Assembly: GCA_039621445.1 (NCBI GenBank)
Contig: CP154954.1
Location: 52,799,357-52,863,356, forward strand
Reading direction: 5' to 3'
Origin: Euglena gracilis
Lineage: Eukaryota; Euglenida; Euglenophyceae; Euglenales
DNA length: 64,000 bases
Each line of letters begins with the position of its first letter. Position 1 is the first letter of the stretch. The notes below the pieces were generated by a model that saw only the letters and a list, made by a program, of their open reading frames with translations, made no database searches and had not been told where the DNA came from. This document shows positions 53,691-63,830 of this stretch, in pieces. Both the position numbers and the translations under genes were made by a program.

Positions 53691-55085
53691 AACTGTATCC
53701 CTAACCCTAACCCTAATCCCCAGCCCTAACCGTATCACTGAATCTAACCCTAGCCCTGACCCTAACCCTAACCGTATCCCTAACCCTAACTCTAACCCTG
53801 ACCGTAACCCTAACCGTATCCCTAACCCTAACCCTAATCCCCAGCCCTAACCGTATCCCTAACCCTAACTCTAACCCTAGCCCTAACCCTAACCCTACCC
53901 CTACCCCGAACTCTAACCCTAGCCCTGACCCTAACCCGAACCCTATCCGTATCCCTAACTCTAACCCTGACCCTAACCGTATCCCTAACCCTAACCCTAA
54001 TCCCCAGCACTAACCGTATCCCTAACCCTAACCCTAACCCTAACCCGAACCCTATCCGTATCCCTAACCCTAACCCTAACTGCAACCCTAAACCTAACCG
54101 TATCCCCAACCCAAACTCAAACCGTAACCGTGGCCCGAACTCTAACCCTAACCGTATCCCTAACCCTAACAATAACCGTAACACTAAGCGTATCCCTAAC
54201 CCTAACCATAACCCTAACCGAAACCCCAACTGTATCCCTAACCCTAACTCTAACCCTAGCCCTAACCCTAACCGTATCCCTAACCCTAACCCTAACCCTA
54301 TTCCCTAACCCTAACCCCATCCCTAACCCTGACCGTATCCCTAACTCTAACCCTAACCCTAACCGAAACCCTAACTGTATCCCTAACCCTAACTCTAACC
54401 CTAGCCCTAACCCTAACCGTATCCCTAACCCTAACCCTAACCCTAACCCGAACCCTATCCGTATCCCTAACCCTAACTGCATCCCTAACCCTAATCGCAT
54501 CCCCAACCCAGACTCAAACCGTATCCCTGGCCCGAACCCTAACCCTAAACGTATCCCTAACCCTAACAATAACCGTAACACTGGCCGTATCCCTAACCCG
54601 AACCCTAATCCCCAGCCCTAGTATCCCGTATCCCTAACCCTAACCCTAACCGTATCCCAAACCCTAACTCTAACCCTAGCCCTAACCCTAACCGTATCCC
54701 TAACCCTAACCCGAACCCTATCCGTATCCCTAACCCTAACCCTAACTGCATCCCTAACCCTAACCGTATCCCCAACCCAAACTCAAACCGTATCCCTGGC
54801 CCGAACTCTAACCCTAACCGTATCCCTAACCCTAACAATAACCGTAACACTGACCGTATCCCTAACCCGAACCCTAATCCCCAGCCCTAACCGTATCCCT
54901 AACCCTAACTCTAACCCTACCCCTAACCCTAACCGTATAGCTAACCCTAACTCTAACCCTAGCCCTAACCCTAACCGTATCCCTAACCCTAACCCTAATA
55001 CCCAGCCCTAACCCTATCCGTTTCCCTAACCCTAACCCTAACTGTATCCCTAACCCTAACCATAACTGTATCCCTAACACTAACT
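53690..55085. repeat. Degenerate telomere-like array (CCCTAA type), 1.4 kb
   Basis: CCCTAA units alternate with CCGTATCCCTAACCCTAACT-like variants. Higher-order repeats contain words such as CCCCAACCCAAACTCAAACC. Interstitial: unrelated sequence continues on both sides, and the array is enclosed by the arms of an inverted-repeat element. The long Leu/Gly- and Pro/Asn-rich frames in it are by-products of a period divisible by three. Confidence 0.95.
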
Positions 55086-56189
55086 CTAATCGAATTTTTC
55101 AAAAATGGGACGTTTTTTGCCGGTTTGGAGGTCATTCCAATGTGTTTTTATGCATTTTCAGCCAAATTAAGAGAATAAAAATTTAAGGGGGGGGCTTAAA
55201 TTTCAAAAAAGGGGGGGGGGTAATGCGGTTGATTGGAGGTCGGGCCGACCTGGTCGGCCCGACCTCCAGTGGTCGATAACGGCCAGGTCGGGCCGACCAT
55301 GGTCGGGCCGACCATAGGTCGGGCCGACCATGGTCGGTACGACCTCCGGGATCGTCATAGCCAATCATCCGCCCGGGGCCGGGTCCCCCCACCCCCCCCC
55401 CTTAGTTTCGGAAGGGGGGATCCCCCACCCCTCCCCTCGAGATTCCCATACAACCCTGCGCGTCCCCCCGCGTCCCAGATTTCGGCCGGGCACGTTTTTT
55501 GGTCGACCAAAGGAAAATTAAACAACCCCCCCTCCCAAATACAAAACCCCCCGGTTTTATATTTGGGCGGAAATTTCAAGACCCCACGGGGGGCTCCGTG
55601 CGGATTTCCGGTGGTGGTCGCTGTGGTGGTCGGGCCGACCATGGTCGGCCCGACCTGTGGTGGTGGTCGACCGACCTGTGGTGGTCGGGCCGACCAGGTC
55701 GGGCCGACCACCATTTTTTTGCACCACCCCCCCCCCCCTTTTTGCATTTTTAAGCCCCCCCCCCCTGGTCGGTGGGTGGTCGGTGGCTGGTCGGTGGGCA
55801 TAAAAATGGTCTGTGAAGGCCCCAAATCACCCGGAAATGCACTTATGGCCAGTTCTCCCCCCCCCAGGACCATGTCCTGGGGGGGTCCTGGGGGGGGGGT
55901 CTGGGGGGGACCTGGGGGGGTCCTGGGGGAGTCCTTCGGAGGGTGCTGGGGGGGGTCCTGGGGGGGTGCTGGGGGGGTCCTTGGTGGGTCCCGCATTTTT
56001 TTGGCAAAAAATTTGCAGCACAAGTTCAGGTTATTCTAAAGTGGGTACCGCCCCCTGGTGGGTCCTGGGGGGGTCGTAGGGGGAAACTGGCCATGACTCT
56101 CACGAGAGGCAGAAAACTCCCCCCTCCACCCGATCCGAAGTTTTCTTTCAGGGGGGGTTTAAAAGTCGGCAGTTGACTCAGTAGCACAG

Positions 56190-57025
56190 AGTGGGTAGTT
56201 CGCCGACTAGTCGGCCAACCGCCCCCCCCCCCCCCCCTGTCTCACCGACTAGCTGCCGACTAGGCCAACCGACCAATTGGCGCCGTCGGTCGGCCAACCA
56301 ATTGGCTGGTCAGCCGACTAGTCGGCCGACCAGCCCCCCTTTCCAGCCTGCCACCAAACAGTTGAAGGGTCGATCGACCAGCTGAAGGGTCGGTGACTGA
56401 TGCGTGAAAAAGTGGTGCCTGCAGGGGACCAGCTACCCCAAAGAGGCGCCCAACTAGGGTTAATACACATTGGGGGACCCTCGCTCGGCGCCTTCGGCGC
56501 CTCGCTCGGGTCCCCCAATGTTTTTAACCCTAGTTGGGCGCCTCTTTGGGTTCGCTGGGTCCCCTGCAGACACCAATTTAACGACGTTGAGGGGATGGGA
56601 TGGGACAGTTAGGGATGGAAACTTGACCCTAACCCTACTCCTTTAAATAACGTCATCAACTTTTCAAGTTCTGAATTGCAGCGGCCTTCGGCCGCTGCGC
56701 GGGCTTCGGCCTTCGGCCGATGCACGGCCTTCGGCCAGGCGGCCTTCGGGGCGCATGGCGGTAGATTGGCAGGGGGGGGGGGGTAGTCGGTCGACTAATG
56801 GTCGGTAGCTAGTTGGCGAGACGGGGTGGCGGGGTATTGGGTAGTTGGCCGACTGGTTGGTCTGAATTGCAGCGGCCTTCGGCCGTTGCGGCGGCCCTCG
56901 GCCGCTGTGCGGCCTTCGACCAGGAGGCCTTCGTGGCGCATGGCAGTAGACTGGGGGGTGGGGGGGGGAGTCGGCCGACTAATGGTCGGTAGCTGGTCGG
57001 CGAGACGGGGTGGGGGGTATTGGGT
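56190..57025. mobile_element. Nested element with CCGACTAGTCGG arms and a 78-bp-arm palindrome
   Basis: GCCGACTAGTCGGC words and poly-C at 56195-56350 face GGTCGGCGAGACGGGGTGG at 56800-57010. Between them a very long imperfect palindrome (56416-56575; arms about 78 bp, centre CTCGGCGCCTTCGGCGCCTCG) and CGGCCTTCGGCCG arrays (56680-56755 and 56868-56945). Confidence 0.65.
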
Positions 57026-57035
57026 AGTCTGACTA

Positions 57036-57206
57036 CCATGCCCCCCCCCATATTGTACCCCCCCCATAATGTACCCCCCCCACGGGGTACCCCCCCACCA
57101 TGGACCATGACCTTGGCCGCCCCCCATATTGTACCCCCCCCATAATGTACCTCCCCCCCAGAAAATGGCTCCCAGGGGGGGGTACAATATGGGGGGGGGG
57201 GCATGG
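57036..57206. mobile_element. Small poly-C/G element, TACAATATGG type, copy 2
   Basis: TA at 57034-57035 and 57207-57208, ends CCATGCCCCCC and GGGGGCATGG; words ATATTGTAC and ATAATGTAC between C-runs. The core reads ACCATGGACCATGACCTTGG, shared with 23681-23859. Confidence 0.88.
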
Positions 57207-57554
57207 TACCCACTCTAATGTACTAACGGGTCAGTACCGCCGACATTTAAGTCCCCCTGAAGAAAATCCCATGCAAACAAGTCGGTGGCTGGCCGGTGGT
57301 TATAAACATGGTCTGTGGCGGGCCCAAATCACCCGGAAATGGTCCGGATGGGTCCAAATAAGTGTCTTACGCCTAAATAAACACCCCCAGATGGAAATCT
57401 TTGGTCGGTGGGGGGTCGGTGGACCCTTGATGGGGGCCCGGAGGGGTAAAAAAACAATGATGAAACAGGGATTACATGAAAATCCTTTAGAAATGCAAGC
57501 ATTCTGCATCACGAGAGGCAGGAAACTCCTCCCTCCACCCCCATCCGAACGTCA

Positions 57555-57720
57555 AATAACAAAATCCCTTCTGAGTTGGCAACATGCTCGGGGGAGAAGT
57601 TGTTTTTGTGGCTCACTTTTTCATAGGCGGGGGGGGGCTCCGCCCCCCCCCCCCCGCACCCCCCCCCCTCAAATAACAAAATCCCCTCTATGTTGGCAAC
57701 ATACTTGGAGGGCTAAATCC
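57555..57720. repeat. Two units with AAATAACAAAATCCC
   Basis: AAATAACAAAATCCCTTCTG and AAATAACAAAATCCCCTCTA, 112 bases apart, each followed by GTTGGCAACAT and separated by poly-G/C. Same keyword as the arrays at 47.1, 47.9, 53.3 and 58.7-59.7 kb. Confidence 0.85.
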
Positions 57721-58249
57721 TTTTTGTGCAAAATTTTGCAATTATATTGAAAATCCGATGGGGAGTGGTGTTCTTTTGCCAAAAGTGGCCCAAAATGGGC
57801 ATTTCCCCCCCAAGTTTTTGCATATTCACCCCCGATTGGTGGGTTCTGGAGCCATTTAAGTGGGTTTTGACTGGTTTTGGGGTGATTTGGACAAAAAAAA
57901 TTTCAGGGGGGGGGCTTAAATTTCTAGAGGGGGGGGGTAGTGCAAAAAAATGGTGGTCGGGCCGACCACCTGGTCGGGCTGACCAGGTCGGGCCGACCAC
58001 GACAGCGACCACGACCGGAAATCCGCTCGGGGCGCCCACGGGGGGTTTTATATTTGGGGGGGGGGGGGATATTCGGTCGGAAAAATCAACTTCTTGGCGG
58101 GATCCCGTAGTGACTTTTTCAGTCCAAAATCACAAATACACCCGCCTTTGGGGGTCCAAAAATTTTACTTTTCGGGCGAAGGAGCAATTTTCACGCGTTT
58201 TTGGTAAAAAACTGCTCCCAAATCCATGTATTGAAAAACTGGCTCCTAC

Positions 58250-58530
58250 ACTAGACAAGTGTGGGGGGGTGTGGGGGGGGTATGGGGGGGTGCGGGAGGG
58301 GGTGAGGGGGGTGGGGGGTGTGGGGGAGGATGGGGGGGTGTGGGGGGGGGTGGGGGTGTTGGGGGGGTGCCACAGTTCCCCCCCCCACGCGTCCCCCCCG
58401 CATCCCCCCTCCCCCCCCCCCCGCGCGTCCCGAACCACCCCCCTTGGTTTCCACCAACCCCCGGTTGAGTGATCGGGGGGGGGGGGGCACTAGCCTCAGT
58501 GGGAGGGGGTGTGGGGAGTGGGGGGATGTA
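58250..58530. repeat. GTGGGGG simple repeat
   Basis: G-rich stretch of GTGGGGGG words (58258-58370) then C-rich CGCGTCCC words. Quadruplex-prone; no gene. Confidence 0.85.
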
Positions 58531-58679
58531 GGGGGGTGGGGGTTTTCCTGTTCCTATGTGCATTTTGGAATCACTGTACTTGAGGGGTCAAAAAAAGGGA
58601 GAAAACACATTTTGCTTAAAATTTACCCAAATTTGGTCAACCTCCCCCAGGTTGCACCCCCCATTATGCACCCCCCCCC

Positions 58680-59690
58680 CTAGGGCCCCAAAATAACAAA
58701 ATCCCTTGTGTTTCCAAATCGTTTTGGGGGGCAAATCCATCTTGTAGCTTAATTGTTTGAGGGCCACAAAAATCCCTTGCGTTTCCAAGTCGTTTTGGGA
58801 GCAAGTCCCTCATTTTTCCAAGTCGTTTGGGGGGGTCAACCTCAAAAAAGGGGGGTGGGGTCCGGTCATGGGGTGCGGGTCGACCGAGGGCGACTGACCT
58901 TGCAAAAGGGGGGAGTCCGGTTGTGGGGTGGTCGCTCTCAATCGACGCCCACAACCGAAGCTCGGTCGCCCTCGCCCCCCCCCCCCCCACGACCGAGGGC
59001 GACCGAGGGCGACCAAGGCGATCATGGGCCGACCATGGTCGACCCCCACAACCCCCCCCCCCAGGCCAAAGCAACCCCCGGAGGGTTAAGTTAAGCCGCA
59101 TTTCGAACCCCCGAGGAGCCATTTTGGGGGGGTGCATTTTGGGGGGGGGGCTCAAAAGGAGGGGTGTGGGTGCTTTTTGGACCATTTTTTTTAATGTGGC
59201 CCGCAAATCTATGATCCGACAATTTCTTCCCAGCCCACTTTTGGCCAAAAAAAAAACTTTGGGGATTGAGAGAATGGACTTGCCCGCCAAAACTTGGAAA
59301 CACAAGGGATTTGCCCCCCAAAACGACTTGGAAACACAAGGGATTTTGTGATTTTGGGCCCTCGAACAGATGAGCAACAAAAGGGATTTGCCCCCCAAAA
59401 CGACTTGGAAACACAAGGGATTTTGTTATTTTTGGGCCCTCGAACAGTTGAGCAACAGAATGGATTGCCCCCCAAAAAGGTGGGCAACACAAGGGATTTT
59501 GTTATTTTGGGGCCTCGAACAGTTGAGCAACAAAGGGGATTTGCTCCCCCAAAACAACCTGGAAACACAAGGGATTTTGTCATTTTGGGGCCCTCGAACA
59601 GTTGACCAACAAACAGTTGAGCAACAAAAGGGATTTGCCCCCCAATACGGGTACAAAACATTTTTGTTATTCTTGGTGCTCGCAAATATG
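58680..59690. repeat. AACACAAGGGATTTTGTTATTTTGGG tandem family
   Basis: Units GGAAACACAAGGGATTTTGT, TATTTTGGGCCCTCGAACAG, TTGAGCAACAAAAGGG, ATTTGCCCCCCAAAACGACT repeat about five times at 59285-59690. Two reverse-oriented units lie at 58685-58800. Between them GAGGGCGACCGAGGGCGACC words (58985-59070, repeated at 59740-59822). Confidence 0.88.
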
Positions 59691-59924
59691 GGCGGTTATG
59701 GGGTTGGGGGGTCTGGTTGTGGGGTGGGGGATCATGGTCGCTCGAGGGTGACCGAGGGCGACCGAGGGCGACCAAGGCGACCATGGGCCAACCATGGTTG
59801 ACCCCCCCCCAGGCCAAAACCAGCCAAACCCTCCCAATCAATAACCAGGTTTTGAATAGTGCTGAGCTCTTTACCTTGCGCGGTTTTTCACTGTAAAACC
59901 AAAAACGTGGCTCGGACGCAGAGG

Positions 59925-60560
59925 CGGATTTATGGGAAGAAATTTTCGGTACATTTTGGTGCTCATTTTCGGCTCAAAAACAGTTTTTCCGGGTCCGGGA
60001 GGCCAAAAAAAAATCGTTCTGGGCAATTTTTTTTCGATTTTTTCGACTTTTTTTGACCCAGAAATGACCGAAAACTCATGGGTTTCGGGTGCGAAGTGCC
60101 GAAGAATTTTTTTTAGGGTTTTTGGGAACCTGGAAAATTGGAAAATGATGTTTTCGGGCCCGGGTCAGTCACAAAAAAAAATCCAAAAATCAGACCCCCC
60201 CAAAAAGACCCCCTCTGCAATTTTCAAGCAACGGACCAAAAAAATCCTGGGTCTTGTTTTGGGGGGGTTTACCCCCACCCCCCGTCGGCCAGCCCCCTCA
60301 GCATGAAGCATTGGACTGATACCTTTGTGCTTGTTCTCACCGGGTTACGCCGCGGTTACACCGCAGTTACCTGGGCTCCTCCCGACTTTTTTTGACCCGT
60401 TTTTGACCCAAACTCCATGGGGTTCGGGCCAAAAACGGGGGGGGGGGGGCGGGGGTCGAAAAACACACATCATCGGCCCGAAAACAGTTTTTCCGTGCCA
60501 AGGAGGCCAAAAAACATCATTTCGGGCAAAAAGAAGTCTTCCCGGGTTTCCCCCCCCGAC
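59925..60560. repeat. Two diverged units with AACAGTTTTTCCG and GGAGGCCAAAAAA
   Basis: GCTCAAAAACAGTTTTTCCG...GGAGGCCAAAAAA...TTTTTTGACCC at 59970-60062 recurs as CCGAAAACAGTTTTTCCGTG...GGAGGCCAAAAAA...TTTTTGACCCG at 60475-60572. No gene. Confidence 0.6.
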
Positions 60561-60585
60561 TTTTTGACCCGAAAAAAGTCAAAAC

Positions 60586-61345
60586 AAGCCAAAACTGTGC
60601 AAAATGGCCAAAATTGGCTGAAAAACGGCCGTAACTCGGGCTGGGCGGGGAGTTGCGGGGAAATCAATACTGTTACCACCACCCCCCCCCCCCCCTAATT
60701 GACCGTGGGACCTCTCCACGGGACCCCCCTTTTGGTCAATTAGGGGGGGGGTCAATTAGGGGGGGGTACCGTCAATTAGGGGGGGGGTACCATCAATTAG
60801 GGGGTGCTTCAGCACGGAATCCCCCCGGGTAGTCAATTAGGGGGGGGGTCGAAAAAATTTTCCCCGGGGCGATCGGTCAATTAGGGGGGGGGGTCAATTA
60901 GGGGGGGGTGGTGGTACCTTCACCCCCCCCCCCTCAAAGTGCCCCCCCCCAGAGTGGCCAAAATTTTTTCACAAATTTGGTTTACCCCCCCTCAAAGTGG
61001 CCACTTTCTTTTGGCGCCGAAGCCCGAAAATTGACCCCCCCACCCCAAGTGGCCCCCCCCCCCGAGTGGCTGTTTTGCGGTTCTGTGCTGCCGGGGAGGT
61101 GTGGGAAGTGAGGGTAGATTGGGCTTTAATTGATGTCTCCGGACATTTCTTTTGGTTTCCCACCATTTTGAAAAAAATATTAGAAAAAAATATTTTTTTT
61201 GACCATAAACAGGGCCAAAAAACGGCTCAGTTGCAAGCCTGCCGCGCTGTTTTGGGCCGTAAATCGACCATATTTTGGGATAGGCCGGGAGTTGCGGGGA
61301 AAGTAAAATACTGTTAGATGAGGCTTTCTAAGGGCTTCAATTTAG
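60586..61345. repeat. Dispersed AATACTGTTA repeat, copies 2 and 3, with insertions
   Basis: Copy 2 breaks off at AATACTGTTA exactly where the TA element at 60676 enters. Poly-C words CTCAAAGTGGCC follow (60920-61070), and copy 3 (GGACATTTCTTTTGG, GGGAGTTGCGGGGAAA, AATACTGTTAGATGAGG) covers 61110-61345. Confidence 0.65.
60676..60914. mobile_element. Small poly-C/G element, TAATTGACC type
   Basis: TA at 60674-60675 and 60915-60916; ends CCACCACCCCCC and GGGGGGTGGTGG. Spacer word TAATTGACC on the left and GGTCAATTA six or seven times on the right, some separated by GGTACC, suggesting internal stuttering of the end. Confidence 0.85.
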
Positions 61346-62266
61346 GTCTCGAGTTGGGGGAAAGTAAGTAAACCATGGTTGGATAGGCCATCCCAAGGGT
61401 TTCATTTTTGCTCCTCGTCGGACGTGCCAAACCTCATACTCATACGTATGAGAATTTTGAACTCTGCCTCCACTACCTTGCAAGGAACCTTGCCCACATA
61501 ACCGCGATAACCGCGGTGTGGGCTCCTCCTCGGAAAAAATCGAAAAAAAATTACCCAAAACTGTTTTTGAGCCGACCCCCCGGCCCTGACGGCACAAATC
61601 GCTGGAGATGGTGAAACCTTTCCCTGAAGAAGACCCTACCCAATAACCCTATTTCAAATAATGAATTTCAAAAATTGGGGGTGTTTGAGTTTAAAAAATA
61701 CGGCCAAAGGACCAATTTACTTGAATTTACCAATTTATTTGAACCAATTTACACATGGACCCTCGGCCACCAAGGAGGGGGTTCTTTTTCCGTGCCGAAG
61801 GGGTCGGACCCCCCAAGGGAGGTTGACAAAATAGGTAATCCCCGGCGATTGCATGTTCCGACCCTGTTTGCAAATCCAATATTTCACCTGTCATGTTGCC
61901 CCTTGATCAAAAGCTCTCCCCCCACCCCTCCAAAAAACAAGACTCCCCCCAACAATAAGACCCCCGATCAAGCAAAAATCCAAAAATAGCCCCCCCCCCA
62001 AAATAAGACCCTCTCCGGACTTTTCCTTTGTATATGGCTCCGTTTAGGGCTCCCAGAACCATTTGGGATAGGTCCATGGTGGTAATTATCCTGAGCCAAC
62101 CCTGAAGGGAGGGGGGGAGGGGGGGGTGCAACGGAGGGTTTTCCCTCCCTGGTGAGCCTTGCTATCACCCATGAAGGGATAAGAGCACCATAACCCCCTG
62201 GCTCCTGAGGGGGGGGGCTTTCATGAGGAGAGCATGGTGAGTGAATTGATGGTCGCAACACCATAG
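61346..62266. other. Stretch upstream of the plus-strand PBP exon
   Basis: Contains a poly-C block with AATAAGACC words (61920-62010) and a poly-G block at 62110-62130. No start exon is recognised close to 62267. Confidence 0.45.
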
Positions 62267-62370
62267 TTGGAGCTGGCACATCTCTGCCAGCTCAAGTATT
62301 TGCTGATGCACAGTTTGCTTACCGTTTCACCAATGACAATGTTCAGTTGCAGTATTTCACCCAGAGGCTT
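62267..62370 (+). CDS. Second PBP-domain gene, N-terminal domain exon
   Basis: The acceptor CCATAG|TT opens a frame encoding GAGTSLPAQVFADAQFAYRF, then TNDNVQLQYFTQR, clearly homologous to exon 1 of the minus-strand gene (GAGTALPAQLFADAQFAYRF), though DNA divergence shows an older paralogue. An in-frame TGA lies 21 bases before the exon, so the leader must come from another exon (candidate at 49855). The donor could be CTT|GTCTTG at 62370 or a GC donor at 62365. No following exon was found before 64000. Confidence 0.75.
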
Positions 62371-63540
62371 GTCTTGAGGAGCCCTCGAGAAGGAAAGAGA
62401 AAGCTTTCATCGCAAGCAATGGTGAAACAAAATTATGAATTTTAAGCATTAAACTTTTTTTGATATTTTGGCAAGGCACAGGCAAAGTGCAGGTGTAACC
62501 AGTTTTTCCAGACAAAGTCAAGTTGAAGTTTGTAGATATGATCTTGAAATGAGGGATTGCTTTGTGTGCATGTTTTTGGCATTTTGAATTTTGAATCTCA
62601 ATGCTGAACGAGTCCTGCACTAGAACTGCTTGTTTGATTCCTCATTGTTCCAAAAAAACACCTAAATTGCCATTCCCATGGGGGGGGGGACGGGAAGGCT
62701 TGGGGGGGGGGATGGTGAGACCGTCTGCCAATTTTCAAAAAAACTCCTAAACATTTGAACATTTCTGGCATTTCAGCACAAATTCAAAAATATCCCTCCT
62801 GAATTTGCATGAATACCGCGAAAAATGAGTAATTCTTTGAGACTTTTGATTTTGTTTTACAGCCAGCGGACACCTGAGTAAGGAATTTTGGACAAAATGA
62901 AGATCCCGGCCAAATTTTGTTGTCCCTCGCGGACAACTTCCCCAGAACCCTCCCCAAACACAATTATTGATCCCTGGTGGATGGGAGTTTTAGGCCCTGA
63001 TAGACATTTACATCGAGCCCCCTTGGCCACTTTGTGTGAGATTCATGAATGTTAAATGTCTCTCATTCTGTCAATTTTTTTTTATTGGTTTCATGCTCCA
63101 CGAGATCCTCAAATGTGTCTTTGTGCTTGCCACACCCCACCCACATATGTTAGAAGTGAGCTTTTTTCTGTGAATGTCCATGATTTTTCAGTTTATGCAA
63201 ATCCATGTGCGATTTAAACAAACATTTTAAGAGAACCGGTTTTCTTAAGCCGAGCGGGACCCCAGGGGGGGGGGTGGTCCAGCCAGCCAGCACCTTTTTC
63301 CCAGCCAGCACCTCCCGGCCAACAAATTCAATTTTTCTATTCCCAAAATTACAAAAACTGTATGTTTTCGGGCGTTTTTGTTGGAAAAAGTGTGAGACAG
63401 CTCAACACATACACCAACGTTGCAAAATGACTGAATTTGTGAACCGCGAATACCGCAATTTTCCCTCAAATTTTTCCGAAGGCCTCCAATATCAATCCCC
63501 CCTAAAAGAGTTTTTAAGCCCCGCCTCTCCAAAAGAAAAC
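62371..63540. other. Stretch with no recognised gene
   Basis: AT-rich, few poly-C/G tracts (62680-62710 and 63265). Presumably intron of the plus-strand PBP gene. I see no exon. Confidence 0.4.
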
Positions 63541-63830
63541 TTATTCAAATATGAGGACAGCTCTTCTCAAGGTCTTTCAACAGATGGCCACAGAATTCAG
63601 CCACGATGCACACAGCTCTTATTTTCGTGATCCTATGTTCCAAAATTTGACACATTGGTTCGAGAGATCACACAGTTCAGGTACCATATAGCATATAGCA
63701 TATCGATCGAAAGTTCTTCCCAATGCCTTTCAAACGATATCCAGAACGATCAGCCGTAGGGCTCTGAAATCGCTGATCGCATGCCCAGAACCTGATCGCA
63801 AATTCCAAATTCCACTGCATTAAATGCTGA
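63541..63830. repeat. Diverged dispersed repeat (ACAGAATTCAGCC family)
   Basis: Related to 2456-2530 (CACAGAATTTTACCACAATG ... TGTTCCAGAATTTGACA) and to the repeats in intron 2. It includes GATCGCAAATTCCAAATTCC, the reverse of the word at 550-575. Confidence 0.45.

Larger units (their letters stand above)
52992..55372. mobile_element. Long inverted-repeat element 2 (GGTCGGGCCGACC arms) with telomere-like cargo
   Basis: Arms 52992-53165 and 55183-55372 are inverted: GCGGATGATTGGCTACGACG ... GGTCGGGCCGACC repeated ... CCAATCATCCGCATTACCCC, poly-C and TTTTTAAGCCC poly-C. The interior consists of two 196-bp units (53270-53690) and a CCCTAA-type array (53690-55085). It is flanked by further inverted sequence with TTGTATGGG (52527 and the complement at 55446). 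Confidence 0.8.
55535..58070. mobile_element. Long inverted-repeat element 3 (GGTGGTCGGGCCGACC arms)
   Basis: Arms 55535-55760 and 57895-58068 are inverted: GGTTTTATATTTGGG, CTCCGTGCGGATTTCCGGTG, GGTCGGGCCGACC array, ACCACCATTTTTTTGCAC, poly-C, then TTTAAGCC poly-C. The same arm occurs at 6340-6505 and 21700-21845. Cargo: GGGGTCCTGG array (55870-55990), a nested element 56190-57025, the TA element 57036 and AATAACAAAATCCC units (57555-57720). No protein. Confidence 0.78.

Noticed and set aside
53834-54850. Long Leu/Gly/Arg- and Pro/Asn-rich open frames
   Set aside because: They are translations of the CCCTAA-type array, whose period keeps all frames open.
53690-55085. A true chromosome end
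   Set aside because: Nine kilobases of unrelated sequence follow on the right, and the array is bounded by element arms.
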